From positions 124,001 through 188,000 of the forward strand of contig JAUQWM010000063.1 in the NCBI GenBank assembly GCA_030835125.1: 64,000 nt of DNA, in the 5' to 3' direction. The notes under the pieces were generated by a model, which had not been told where the DNA came from, did no database searches, and was given only the letters and a program-made list of their open reading frames with translations. The translations under genes were made by a program, and so were the position numbers. The DNA comes from Gemmatimonadaceae bacterium. GTDB taxonomy: Bacteria > Gemmatimonadota > Gemmatimonadetes > Gemmatimonadales > Gemmatimonadaceae. Of the stretch, positions 44,863 through 53,151 are shown in pieces (the stretch's first letter is position 1; every line of letters starts with the position of its first letter).

Positions 44863-45255
44863 ATGTCGCGTGTCCAGACCATTCAGGCGGCGTATGCCGC
44901 CTTCGCGAACAACGATCCCTCGGTGTTGTTCGGCGCCATGGCCCCCGACGCCCAGTGGCACCTGGCGCAGGGCAGTCCGCTGGCCGACGGCAATCCCTAC
45001 ATCGGGGCGCAGGCGGTTGGCGAACGCGTGTTCGGCCGGATGTTTGCCGCCTTTGATGGCTTCACCGCGACGCCCGATCGCTTCGTCGACGGCGGTGATG
45101 ACGTCATTGTGCTCGGCCGCTACAACGGCACGATGAAGCACAGCGGCGCCAGGCTCGACGCGCCGTTCTGCCATGTGTATCGGTTCAACGGCGACCGAAT
45201 CGCGTCGTTCCATCAGTTCACGGACTCGGAGCAGTGGGCGCGGCTGATGCCGTAG
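44863..45255 (+). CDS. SnoaL-like (NTF2-fold) protein
   Basis: 130 residues from ATG 44863, with GCAGGAG a few bases upstream. TIQAAYAAFANNDPSVLFGA, then MAPDAQWHLAQGSP and a long beta-sheet region ending DRIASFHQFTDSEQWARLM fit the SnoaL/ketosteroid-isomerase-like family. Such proteins are small enzymes or binding domains; catalytic residues vary widely and the substrate cannot be told. It stands alone. Confidence 0.88.
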   Translation: MSRVQTIQAAYAAFANNDPSVLFGAMAPDAQWHLAQGSPLADGNPYIGAQAVGERVFGRMFAAFDGFTATPDRFVDGGDDVIVLGRYNGTMKHSGARLDAPFCHVYRFNGDRIASFHQFTDSEQWARLMP

Positions 45256-45403
45256 CTACCCCCGGCCTCGAGCGGATCACACCAAACCGCTAGCCATCGT
45301 CGGTCGAAAACCGCCGGCAGGAGTTCAAGGCCGGCGATGCGCAGGAGCCGCGCTCAGGAACCCCGACTAAGGGTCGGCGCGCAGGAACGCGTCCACGCGA
45401 CCA

Positions 45404-46216
45404 TCAGTGGATGGCCACTCTGGCGCCAACCGGGACGACCTCGAACAGCCAGGCCATGTCATCCGCGCCGACCCGGATGCAGCCGTGGGTACTGGCTTCC
45501 CCGATGCTCGCCTCGTCCAGCGTGCCGTGGATCATGTACCCCTGCCCGAGATCGAACGCAAACCGGCCGAGATCTCCATCGAGCTGGCGGTTCCGGGTCC
45601 CGATCGGAGGAATGAACAGCCGTCCGTCGAACACAATGTGTTCATCGGGCGGCAAGGGGAGGAATCCCCCGTCAGGCCCGCGAACTCCCACGATGCTTTC
45701 ACGAATCTCCAGCCGCCGGTGCTGGCTGATGCTCACGCCGTCGGGCGGCAGCTCCTGAAGCTGCAGTCCATGGTCCTTCGCCGCCTCGGCGTAGTGCCAG
45801 TCCGGCGGGATCCAGACGGGATCCGTGATCTTTCGAAGGACGCGACGCTCGCCACGCGGCGTCCGGAATCGCCATGAACGATTGCCATAGACCAGTCTGC
45901 GCCCACTCTCCACCGCAACCGGTGTCTGAAAGACAGTATCGCTTCCGTCCATGAGCGACAGGATGCGATCGGCCAGGGACACCACCAGCCTGAGGCGGGA
46001 GGTGTCGGGCGGCCCGTCCGCGTTCACCCCTTGTCGATGCTCCCGTTGACTGACCGTGACCGCATGGAGCGGGGCGGCAACGAAGGCCTGCCTGGCCGTC
46101 CACAGGACGTCGGCCGGCGGGGGCCCGGCATGGTGGCAACCGCCGACGAGGATGCCACCCAGAACCGTCAGGGCGACGCGACCGGTGCAATCGCACCGTT
46201 TCGCGACGCGCTTCAT
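45404..46216 (-). CDS. L,D-transpeptidase (YkuD domain) lipoprotein
   Basis: 270 residues from ATG 46216. A lipoprotein-type signal (VALTVLGGILVGGC) puts the cysteine at about residue 26. The C-terminal YkuD domain has GYMIHGTLDEASIGEASTHG followed by CIRV: the catalytic His (MIHGT) and Cys (THGCIRV) motif. These enzymes form 3-3 cross-links in peptidoglycan or attach lipoproteins to it. IPPDWHYAEAAKDHG lies before the domain and resembles substrate-loop sequences of the ErfK/YbiS group. It would act in the periplasm, anchored by lipid. Confidence 0.9.
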   Translation of the reverse strand: MKRVAKRCDCTGRVALTVLGGILVGGCHHAGPPPADVLWTARQAFVAAPLHAVTVSQREHRQGVNADGPPDTSRLRLVVSLADRILSLMDGSDTVFQTPVAVESGRRLVYGNRSWRFRTPRGERRVLRKITDPVWIPPDWHYAEAAKDHGLQLQELPPDGVSISQHRRLEIRESIVGVRGPDGGFLPLPPDEHIVFDGRLFIPPIGTRNRQLDGDLGRFAFDLGQGYMIHGTLDEASIGEASTHGCIRVGADDMAWLFEVVPVGARVAIH

Positions 46217-46555
46217 GTCCGTGACATCGTGGCTGCGCGTGGTTGGCTTCAAGCGACCCTGCGGTGACTCAGGTGAAGCGCCCCGATTCCCGTTGCCGCG
46301 TACGAGTATGGCCGCAACCTGGGAAGCGCGAAGTCGGGGACTCTGCCTGCTCTCTGTCAGGCCAGTCCCATCAATGCGCGACGAGGATCGGGCTGGGTCT
46401 CTCGTTGCCCCGTTGGTCGCGGGTGCTCCCACTACCACCCGCCAGCACATCACCCGACATCGCGGCGACCCGGCCGATCTCATCGTCAGGATGTCCGACA
46501 GGTTGACGAATCACCTGACGGAAAGACGAACATCGGCACCCAGAAAGGAGGAAGT
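46217..46555. other. Divergent intergenic region, no further gene seen
   Basis: 339 bp separate the L,D-transpeptidase and the coiled-coil barrel genes, which point away from each other. A strong ribosome site AAAGGAGG lies 6 nt before the gene at 46556. I could not identify a full promoter pair; TTGACG near 46503 lacks a good -10. Confidence 0.4.
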
Positions 46556-47557
46556 ATGAGAGTCCTACGATACACGAGCCTCGTAGCCGGCATCGCCGTG
46601 GCGCTGGCCGCGACAACGAACGGCAGCGTGGCGGCGCAGGACACAACGCGCCGCGCCGTGTCCGATCAGCGCATCCCCCTCCGGAAGGATGGGCGGTACG
46701 TGCAGGAGTCGCGTGGTGACGTCGCGCTCGCGGTGGAAGTCGCGCGCATCAATGCGCTGGAGGAGTCGGCCGCCACGCTGCGGCAACGTCTGGAGGCCGC
46801 CGAAGCAGAGCTGGCGACGCTGACGGCACTGACGGGACGCGTCGAAGCGAATGAAGCGAGCATCCGGGCACTGGAAGGCACTCTTCGTACAACGCGCGAC
46901 GAACTCGCCGGCGTGCGCAGCGAGCTGGTCGCCGCCAACGCGCGCGCCAACGCGCTGGCCGAGCAGGTCGCCCAGTTTGACCGGAGGATGAACTCGTTGA
47001 CCAACGGTTCCCTGTTTGGTCACAGCGGCTTCTTCATCGGTGTGGGTACCGGCGTGAATTTCGTTACCGGCACGATCCACAACATCGGTTATCGGACGGG
47101 GCTCAACGTCGTGATGCCGTTCGGCTGGAGCAAGCCGAACAACCTCTTCGGGCTGCGCGGGGAACTCGGCGTGCAGACCTTTGACGGCCGCATCGTATCG
47201 GGCTTCACGAACGTCGATCCGAGAATCTACACAGCGACCGCGCAGGTCATGGTGAACCTGCCGTTCAACGAGGCCAGGACGAGCTTGCTGTACCTGATGG
47301 GTGGAGGCGGAGCGTACATGTTCGACCGTGTTGGGAAGACCTCCACGCTCGACCTTCGGATGGGCGAATCGGATGGCCGCGTCACGAAGTTCGGTGTGAC
47401 CGGTGGTGCGGGACTGGAGTTCCACATCCTCGGCGCAACGTCTCTCTTCGTGCAGTCGGCGTTCACGAACGTGTTCGCCGAGAAGCCGGTCAACACGCCG
47501 GGCAGCAGCGGCAACCTTCGCTGGGTTCCGCTCGTGGCGGGGATCACGCTCAGATAG
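46556..47557 (+). CDS. Outer-membrane beta-barrel protein with N-terminal coiled coil
   Basis: 333 residues. Signal peptide to about residue 28 (SLVAGIAVALAATTNGSVAA), then a clear coiled-coil stretch (about 60-150: EESAATLRQRLEAAEAELAT and onward). The remaining 180 residues alternate in beta-strand fashion with many Gly/aromatic residues (GHSGFFIGVGTGVNFVTGTI) and end in LVAGITLR. The coiled coil may span the periplasm towards peptidoglycan, as in other trimeric or OmpM-like proteins. It has one of the strongest ribosome-binding sites in the window and is followed by a clear terminator. Confidence 0.75.
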   Translation: MRVLRYTSLVAGIAVALAATTNGSVAAQDTTRRAVSDQRIPLRKDGRYVQESRGDVALAVEVARINALEESAATLRQRLEAAEAELATLTALTGRVEANEASIRALEGTLRTTRDELAGVRSELVAANARANALAEQVAQFDRRMNSLTNGSLFGHSGFFIGVGTGVNFVTGTIHNIGYRTGLNVVMPFGWSKPNNLFGLRGELGVQTFDGRIVSGFTNVDPRIYTATAQVMVNLPFNEARTSLLYLMGGGGAYMFDRVGKTSTLDLRMGESDGRVTKFGVTGGAGLEFHILGATSLFVQSAFTNVFAEKPVNTPGSSGNLRWVPLVAGITLR

Positions 47558-47580
47558 CAGCACGCACTCTTCACCTGGCA

Positions 47581-47636
47581 GGTCTTCCTCCCGTCGCGCA
47601 CGCCGGCCAACCGGTGACCGCGGCGGGAGGAAGACC
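47581..47636. terminator. Long hairpin between convergent genes
   Basis: GGTCTTCCTCCCG (47581-47593) pairs perfectly with CGGGAGGAAGACC (47624-47636), a 13-bp stem with a 30-base loop. It lies 23 bp after the barrel stop and 111 bp from the stop of the convergent MFS gene. A bidirectional terminator is likely; no T-run follows, as is common in GC-rich genomes. Confidence 0.6.
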
Positions 47637-47747
47637 GCATCCAGTCGGCCGCACTCGCTGGCGACTGGGTGCGGATCCACTTGGATCCTCCTGGTTCGAA
47701 CCGCGCCAGGAGGTCGCGCCGCACGCCACCTCCGCCGCTCTCAGTCC

Positions 47748-49010
47748 CTATACCGCGTCCACCAACGCCTTCCGGCTCGTGTCCGCAAAGAACAGGATGA
47801 GGACCGCGCCGGCCAGGAAGAACGCCGACGTCAGCCCCAGCGCAGACCCGATGCCCACATTGGGCAACGTGGCCACATAGCCGATCGTGTACGGCGCCAG
47901 GGCGCCCATGCCACGCCCCAGGTTGTAGGTCAGCCCCTGCCCCGTCGCCCGGACGTCCGTTGGGAACAGCTCCGCCAGGAACGACCCGAACAGGCTGAAG
48001 TAGCCATACCCCACGAAGCCGAGCAGCGGACCCAACGCCATCAGGATCCCCGGGCTGCGCCCCAGCTGGCCGTAGATCGGCACGAGCACCGCCGCCGTCA
48101 CCAGGTACGCGATGAACGTCCGCCGCCGGCCGAACTTGTCGGCGATGAACCCGAACGAGTTGTATCCGATGTACGCGCCGATCTGCACCGGGATGATCCA
48201 CCCGGCCGACCGCACGATCGACATTCCAGCCCCGCCCTGTTCCACCGGACGCGCCAGGAAGCCGGGCAGCCAGAAGAACAGACCCCAGTTGGCGAACTGC
48301 ACACACGCCGAGAGCAGTGTCGCCAGCAGCGTCCTGGCCCGGAACTCGGGGCCGAAAAGCACGGCGAACGCATTCCGCCGCTTTGCGCTCTGCGCCTTGC
48401 GCTTCACCCACGCCTCCGGCTCCTTCACGTTGCTGCGGATCCACAGGGTCAGCAGCGCCGGCAGCACCCCGACGGCGAACAGCCAGCGCCAGGCGTTCGG
48501 GCCCAGGTCGAGCACGTCGAGGAACAGCGCGCCTAACAACGCGGCCGCGATGTAGCCGAGCGCCCAGCCGGACTGCATGATGCCGATGGCGCGCACGCGA
48601 TGCTCGGCGGGCCAGGTCTCGCTCACCAGCACCGCCCCGGACGCCCACTCGCCGCCCATGCCGAAGCCCAGCAGGATCCGCCACGCCATGAGCTGCCACA
48701 ACGTCTGCGACGTGGCAGCGCCGAGCGAGCACACGGAGAAGATGAGGATGGTCGCCATGAGGGCGCGCGTGCGACCGGCGCGGTCGGCGACGATCCCGAA
48801 CACGATGCCACCCACGGCGGACGTCAGGAGCGTGACGGTGCCGAGCAACCCGGCCGTGCCGTCGTCGAAGCCGAAGTAGTCGCGCAGGTGACCGATGGCC
48901 ATGACGTACAGCAGGAAGTCCATGGCATCGAGCATCCAGCCGAGCTTCGCCGCCGCGAGCGCGCGCCACTGGTCCCTCGTGATGTCACGGTACCAGCGGC
49001 GCTCAGCCAT
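47748..49010 (-). CDS. Major facilitator superfamily transporter
   Basis: 420 residues, about twelve hydrophobic helices. KLGWMLDAMDFLLYVMAIGH at helix 1, the loop 2-3 motif GIVADRAGRTRALMAT and FGMGGEWASGAVLVSETWPA are typical of the sugar-phosphate/carboxylate (SHS or ACS-like) MFS branches. Probable substrate: an organic acid or aromatic acid. The central loop contains an odd basic stretch, WVKRKAQSAKRRN, encoded by a short repeat also found at 49539-49560. Its start overlaps the VOC gene upstream by 8 bp, so the two are in one operon. Confidence 0.9.
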   Translation of the reverse strand: MAERRWYRDITRDQWRALAAAKLGWMLDAMDFLLYVMAIGHLRDYFGFDDGTAGLLGTVTLLTSAVGGIVFGIVADRAGRTRALMATILIFSVCSLGAATSQTLWQLMAWRILLGFGMGGEWASGAVLVSETWPAEHRVRAIGIMQSGWALGYIAAALLGALFLDVLDLGPNAWRWLFAVGVLPALLTLWIRSNVKEPEAWVKRKAQSAKRRNAFAVLFGPEFRARTLLATLLSACVQFANWGLFFWLPGFLARPVEQGGAGMSIVRSAGWIIPVQIGAYIGYNSFGFIADKFGRRRTFIAYLVTAAVLVPIYGQLGRSPGILMALGPLLGFVGYGYFSLFGSFLAELFPTDVRATGQGLTYNLGRGMGALAPYTIGYVATLPNVGIGSALGLTSAFFLAGAVLILFFADTSRKALVDAV

Positions 49011-49518
49011 CGGCTTCCTTGAGCAACGCCTCGAGGTCGAGAGGCTCGATGGTCATATGGATGTCGCCCTCGGGCGTGAGCGGCCATTCCTCACGCGGCC
49101 GGTCGCGATAGAGCTCGATGCCGTTCTGATCGGGGTCGGCGAGGTAAATGGCCTCGCTCACGCCGTGATCGCTCGCACCCTGGAGCGGGATCCCGGCGTC
49201 GAGGACGCGCTGGACGGTCGTGGCGAGCGCCTTCCGCGACGGAAGACGGACAGCGACGTGATACAGGCCGGTGGCGCTCCGTGGCGGCGGACTGCCATTG
49301 CGGCTATGCCACGTATTCAAGCCGATGTGGTGGTGATAGCCGCCCGCTGAGACGAACGCGGCGGAATCACCGAGCATGGCGATCAACTCGAAGCCGAGGA
49401 CGCCGCAGTAGAAGTCGAGGGCACGGTGGATGTCGGCGACCTTGAGATGGACATGACCGATGTCGGCTCCACTTGCTATTGTGCCGGCGGTGGGCCACTT
49501 GGTGTTCACGGGGTGCAT
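49003..49518 (-). CDS. VOC protein, catechol-2,3-dioxygenase (CatE)-like
   Basis: 171 residues from ATG 49518; earlier in-frame starts reach back into a divergent gene. ADIGHVHLKVADIHRALDFY, YHHHIGLNTWHSRNG, GLYHVAVRLPSRKALATTVQ and AIYLADPDQNGIELYRDRPR correspond to the His/His/Glu iron site and layout of CatE-type extradiol dioxygenases, but it has only one such module pair. Coupled with an MFS transporter that may import an aromatic acid. The link to aromatic catabolism is inference. Confidence 0.85.
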   Translation of the reverse strand: MHPVNTKWPTAGTIASGADIGHVHLKVADIHRALDFYCGVLGFELIAMLGDSAAFVSAGGYHHHIGLNTWHSRNGSPPPRSATGLYHVAVRLPSRKALATTVQRVLDAGIPLQGASDHGVSEAIYLADPDQNGIELYRDRPREEWPLTPEGDIHMTIEPLDLEALLKEADG

Positions 49519-49538
49519 TTTGTCAGACGAAAGCGTTG

Positions 49539-49560
49539 AGCGCAAAGGCAGAGCGCAAGG
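49539..49560. repeat. GCGCAAAG-type short repeat
   Basis: AGCGCAAAGG and AGAGCGCAAGG occur back to back in the intergenic region upstream of the VOC gene. Very similar sequence is in the reverse complement at 48380-48404 inside the MFS gene, and a shorter version follows the barrel gene at 62410-62422. Confidence 0.6.
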
Positions 49561-49657
49561 ACTGTCACCTGCCTGGCGGAATCGAACTTGGGGCGGGACG
49601 TGGCACAAGAGCGGGAGAACCCCTGTAGCCTTGTCCTTCCGCGGACGTGGAGGTCCG

Positions 49658-50707
49658 ATGCGAGCGATGGCACTTCTGGCTGGAATCGTCTTCACAACCG
49701 CCCTTCAGGGTCAGGGGACTGCCGTTGTTTCTGGCGTGGTGCGCGACGAGGTGGGGAACGCGATCGGCGCGACGCTGGTGGTGATCGACCCGGATTCGCT
49801 CATGCTGCGCACGCGGACGGACGCTTCGGGTCGATTCCGAATCCCCGGCGTGCCGATCGGGCGGTTTGAGGTCCGGGTCGTGCGCATCGGCTTCCGCCCG
49901 CACTCGCGGATGATCGACGTCGCTGGCCGCGAACTCGACATCACGGTAGAACTGAGCAGCGTCCCGGTCCCGTTAGACACCGTGGCGGTCAGGGCGTCGC
50001 GGCCGGGGCTCTACGGCGTCGTTGTTACGCGAGGCATTGCCCTCCTCCCCCATGAGCCACGCCCGCTTCGCGGGGCACGCATCGAAGTTCTAAACGAGCC
50101 TCATAGCACGACTGCGGGAGTGGACGGCCGATTCGCCATGCCCCGACTGGGCGGGGGCGGGCACTCGGTCGTCGTCAGCATGGATGGCTATGGATCGAGA
50201 CTGCTGCCCGTCTTCGTGCCGCCTGACGCCGGCGTTGAGATCACGGTCGTCCTCGATTCGACCTATGCCGACTACCAGCGCGCCGACGACGACCAGGTTC
50301 GGGGAGTCAGCTGGCGGATGCGGCGGGCCACAAATCCGTCTGCCTTTGTACCACTGCAGGAAATCGACCAGGAGGCGAAGCATCTTCGCGATGCGCTCCG
50401 ATATTCGTATTCGTTGCTCTCGCGCGGGTTGATCATCACGGGTGGCTGCATTTACCTGAACGGCAAGCCGCGACCCGAGCTGGCGCTGACGGACATCCCG
50501 CCGGAAGGCATCATCGGCATCGAGGTCTACCCGCCCAACACGTTACTGGAGGGAGATCGCCTGGCGCCGGTCAATCCGGGCACACCGTGTGGCGGAGTCA
50601 CCGGCGGACCCTGGGGAACGATCGGAATCGGTCGCGGTCGTGCCGGCCGCATACCGATGCGCGAGCGGGGCAATCGGGGCAATGTCATTGTGATCTGGAC
50701 GAGGTAG
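49658..50707 (+). CDS. Secreted protein with carboxypeptidase-regulatory-like and TonB-plug-like domains
   Basis: 349 residues from ATG 49658. A signal peptide (MALLAGIVFTTALQGQGTAV) precedes a carboxypeptidase-D regulatory-like domain (VSGVVRDEVGNAIGATLVVI through VELSSVPVPLDTVAV). A second similar repeat follows (RGARIEVLNEPHSTTAGVDG). The C terminus, GCIYLNGKPRPELALTDI followed by IGIEVYP, resembles the plug domain of TonB receptors without a barrel. Such plug-only proteins are common in Gemmatimonadota and their role is unknown. Located in the outer envelope by inference. Confidence 0.75.
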   Translation: MRAMALLAGIVFTTALQGQGTAVVSGVVRDEVGNAIGATLVVIDPDSLMLRTRTDASGRFRIPGVPIGRFEVRVVRIGFRPHSRMIDVAGRELDITVELSSVPVPLDTVAVRASRPGLYGVVVTRGIALLPHEPRPLRGARIEVLNEPHSTTAGVDGRFAMPRLGGGGHSVVVSMDGYGSRLLPVFVPPDAGVEITVVLDSTYADYQRADDDQVRGVSWRMRRATNPSAFVPLQEIDQEAKHLRDALRYSYSLLSRGLIITGGCIYLNGKPRPELALTDIPPEGIIGIEVYPPNTLLEGDRLAPVNPGTPCGGVTGGPWGTIGIGRGRAGRIPMRERGNRGNVIVIWTR

Positions 50708-50780
50708 GGCGTTCGATCGCTCGCAAGTCTCGGCGGTCGAGGTAGATTCCGGGCAGGGATCACCCAAGCAGGAGTTGCAG

Positions 50781-51971
50781 ATGGCGTCCGACCCGATCGA
50801 CCGTCGCCACTTCGTTCGCAACGCGTCCGCCACGCTGGTCGCCGGCGTGGCCGCGCGCTCCACAGACCTGCTGGCCGCGCCTGTCGCCTTCCCCGCACCG
50901 GCGGTCCACGCGCGGGGTGCGGTCAAGCCGGTCGTCATCTCCGACCTGTCGGGGTTCACGTACCGCAACGGCGGACCGGAGAACGCGATCGAGCGGGCCT
51001 TCCGCCTCATGACCGAAGGCAAGGACGTCCTCGATGCGCTGGTCGAGGGCGTGAACATCCCCGAGCTCGACCCCGAGGAAACGGGCATCGGCTACGGGGC
51101 GCTGCCTAACGCCGACGGCGTCGTCCAGCTCGACGCGTCCTGCATGCATGGGCCGAAGAAGCGCGCCGGCGCGGTGGCGGCGATCGAGGGCGTGCGGACC
51201 CCATCCATCGTCGCGAGGGCCGTGGCCGACATGACCGACCACCACCTCCTGGCCGGCAAGGGCGCCCAGGACTTCGCGCGGGCCATCGGCATGAACGTCG
51301 AAGCCGACCTCAACACCGAGCGCTCCCGCCGGCTCTGGCTCGAGTGGCGTCGCCGCATGGACCCGGACCACTGGCTCGACCCGAACGGCGCCCCACGGAA
51401 GCCGCCCTCCCATGAGCGGGACCCCGGGTTCGGCGACCGGGCGCTCGAAGCCGGGAAGTCGATGGTCCGGGACGGACTCATCCCCGAGGGCAGCTTCTGG
51501 GGGACCATCAACTGCGACGGCATCAACGCCAACGGCGACATCTGCGGCGTGACCACGACCAGCGGCCTGGCCTGGAAGATCCCCGGGCGCGTCGGAGACT
51601 CGCCCATCCTCGGCGCCGGCCTCTACGTCGACAATGATGTCGGCGCCGCGGGGTCGACCGGACGCGGGGAGGCCAACCTGTACAACCTGTCGTCCTACCT
51701 CATTGTCGAATCGATGCGCCGGGGGATGTCCCCCAAGGACGCCGGTATGGAAGCCCTGAAGCGGATCAGGCAGAACACGATCGAGCGGCGGCTCCTGAAC
51801 GGCAAAGGCAACCCGAACTTCAACATCCGCTTCTTCGTGCTGAACAAGCGGGGAGAGACGGCGGGGGTGGCGATGTACCACGCGGGGGAGACCCGATATG
51901 GGCTCTGCAGCGAGAACGGGGCCTCGTCGCCGGAACTGGAGCCCCTGCTCCCCGGCAGCCCGGAGGGCTGA
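50781..51971 (+). CDS. N4-(beta-N-acetylglucosaminyl)-L-asparaginase (Ntn hydrolase), Tat-exported
   Basis: 396 residues from ATG 50781, which has GGAG 6 nt upstream; a TTG at 50775 is too close. A twin-arginine signal is visible (DRRHFVRNASATLVAGVAA). The Ntn-hydrolase features are FWGTINCDGI, whose Thr242 should become the N-terminal nucleophile after autocleavage, and the substrate/structural block GVTTTSGLAWKIPGRVGDSP, followed by DNDVGAAGSTGRGE. The enzyme splits the GlcNAc-Asn bond of glycoprotein fragments. Tat export implies a folded periplasmic enzyme. A strong hairpin begins at its stop codon. Confidence 0.9.
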   Translation: MASDPIDRRHFVRNASATLVAGVAARSTDLLAAPVAFPAPAVHARGAVKPVVISDLSGFTYRNGGPENAIERAFRLMTEGKDVLDALVEGVNIPELDPEETGIGYGALPNADGVVQLDASCMHGPKKRAGAVAAIEGVRTPSIVARAVADMTDHHLLAGKGAQDFARAIGMNVEADLNTERSRRLWLEWRRRMDPDHWLDPNGAPRKPPSHERDPGFGDRALEAGKSMVRDGLIPEGSFWGTINCDGINANGDICGVTTTSGLAWKIPGRVGDSPILGAGLYVDNDVGAAGSTGRGEANLYNLSSYLIVESMRRGMSPKDAGMEALKRIRQNTIERRLLNGKGNPNFNIRFFVLNKRGETAGVAMYHAGETRYGLCSENGASSPELEPLLPGSPEG

Positions 51972-52032
51972 GGCCAGAGGCCACAGGCCAGAGGGTTGCC
52001 CGCTGTGGCCCGTGGCCTGTGGCCTCTGGCCT
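51971..52032. terminator. Perfect 20-bp inverted repeat right after the asparaginase stop
   Basis: The arms at 51971-51990 and 52013-52032 are exact 20-bp reverse complements around a 22-base loop. Both arms are built of GGCC-rich short repeats (GGCCAGAGGCCACAGG). The left arm starts at the last base of the stop codon. This is a very stable stem without a U-tract; it may end transcription or protect the 3' end of the mRNA. Confidence 0.7.
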
Positions 52033-52077
52033 ATGTGTCGTGTAACTCCAACCCGGTTCCCTGCGTAGGATTCAGCC

Positions 52078-52743
52078 ATGCAGCAAGCCAGCAGCGCACC
52101 GACAGTCGTCCAGGTCACGCCGGGGGGCGGAATCCAGGTCCAGTCCCCCCTGCCGATGCGTCCCCTGACCGACCGCGAGATCGAGGCGATCCGCGAGCGG
52201 CGGAGCGACCACTCCACCCAGCTCAATTCGGCTGCGGACCGGAGGGATGAACTGGCGCAGTCGCTCAAGGACGCGCCGCCGGGCACCGAGAAGGGCATCC
52301 TCGAGCGCATCCAGTTGCTGGATTCGCGGATCCTCCAGATCGAGCGCGACCTCGAGGAGTCCGGCCGCCTTCTCCGCACCGGGATGACGGTCGACAACGG
52401 CGTGACGCTCGTCGCCCCGCCGGGCAGCATCAGGGAAATGGGGATGAGCGACGAGACCGCCGCCATCATTGGCGTTTCGTTCTCGTTCTTCTTCCTGCTG
52501 CCGATCGCGCTCGGCTTCATGCGGCTCATGTTCCGCCGGGCGCGCAAGCACCAGGTCACGGCACCGTCGCCCGAAACGGAGTCGCGCATGGAGCGCCTCG
52601 AACAGGCGGTCGACGCCATCGCCATCGAGGTCGAGCGCGTGGGGGAATCGCAGCGCTACCAGGCCAAGGTGCTGGCCGAAGCCAACCTGATGCCGGCGAT
52701 GGCGCTCTCAGCGCGGACCCCGGAACACCTGCGCGCGCCCTGA
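52078..52743 (+). CDS. Hypothetical membrane protein with coiled coils
   Basis: 221 residues. A cytoplasmic or periplasmic coiled-coil region (REIEAIRERRSDHSTQLNSA to LQIERDLEESGRLLRTGM), one membrane helix (AAIIGVSFSFFFLLPIALGF) and a second amphipathic stretch with heptads (ESRMERLEQAVDAIAIEVER). No family known to me. It is on the same strand as the electron-transfer operon downstream but separated from it by a hairpin-rich 408-bp gap, so it is probably not part of it. Confidence 0.65.
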   Translation: MQQASSAPTVVQVTPGGGIQVQSPLPMRPLTDREIEAIRERRSDHSTQLNSAADRRDELAQSLKDAPPGTEKGILERIQLLDSRILQIERDLEESGRLLRTGMTVDNGVTLVAPPGSIREMGMSDETAAIIGVSFSFFFLLPIALGFMRLMFRRARKHQVTAPSPETESRMERLEQAVDAIAIEVERVGESQRYQAKVLAEANLMPAMALSARTPEHLRAP

Positions 52744-52771
52744 CCGGGCGCGGAACTCGGCCGCTCCAATG

Positions 52772-52852
52772 GGCGGTTCAATGGCGGTTCAATGGCGGTT
52801 CAATGGGGTCAGACCCCATTGATGGGGATCATCAATGGGTCTGACCCCATTG
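52772..52852. repeat. 11-bp direct repeats running into a long palindrome
   Basis: GGCGGTTCAAT is repeated three times in tandem (52772-52804). It is directly followed by a dyad with arms of about 21 bp (52801-52822 and 52832-52852), each containing TGGGGTCAGACC or its complement, differing by a single base insertion. The flanking CCCCATTGAACCATTGCC (52853-52870) can extend the stem towards the 11-bp repeats. Confidence 0.75.
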
Positions 52853-52942
52853 CCCCATTGAACCATTGCCGCTGACGCTGGCGCGACCCTCGTGCTTCGT
52901 AACGCGCGTCACACCGTATTCCTGCACGCCATCCCGGTCATT

Positions 52943-53006
52943 TCGCGCCTGCGTTAGGCGCGACGTGACCCGGGATCCCCGGCGCGCGTCGTGAGTCACG
53001 CGCGCC
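52943..53006. promoter_or_regulatory. Two consecutive hairpins upstream of the cytochrome operon
   Basis: TCGCGCCT/AGGCGCGA (52943-52950, 52956-52963) and GGCGCGCGT/ACGCGCGCC (52981-52989, 52998-53006) form stems of 8 and 9 bp in the leader of the gene starting at 53152. Together with the preceding palindrome they make a structured 240-bp region that could hold a terminator of the upstream gene and a regulatory leader. No ligand class is recognised. Confidence 0.45.
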
Positions 53007-53151
53007 GTCAGGGCAACCCGGTCCTGCGGTGTTCCTCTCAGTGCGACCTGGCTCACAGAGCCCGGCGCGCCGAGGTCCCAGATTTGCGCCCCATGCGCTT
53101 CGTGCGTCGTGCGAAGCCTCATCGCGGGTCCCCCACCCCGCCACTTGTCGT

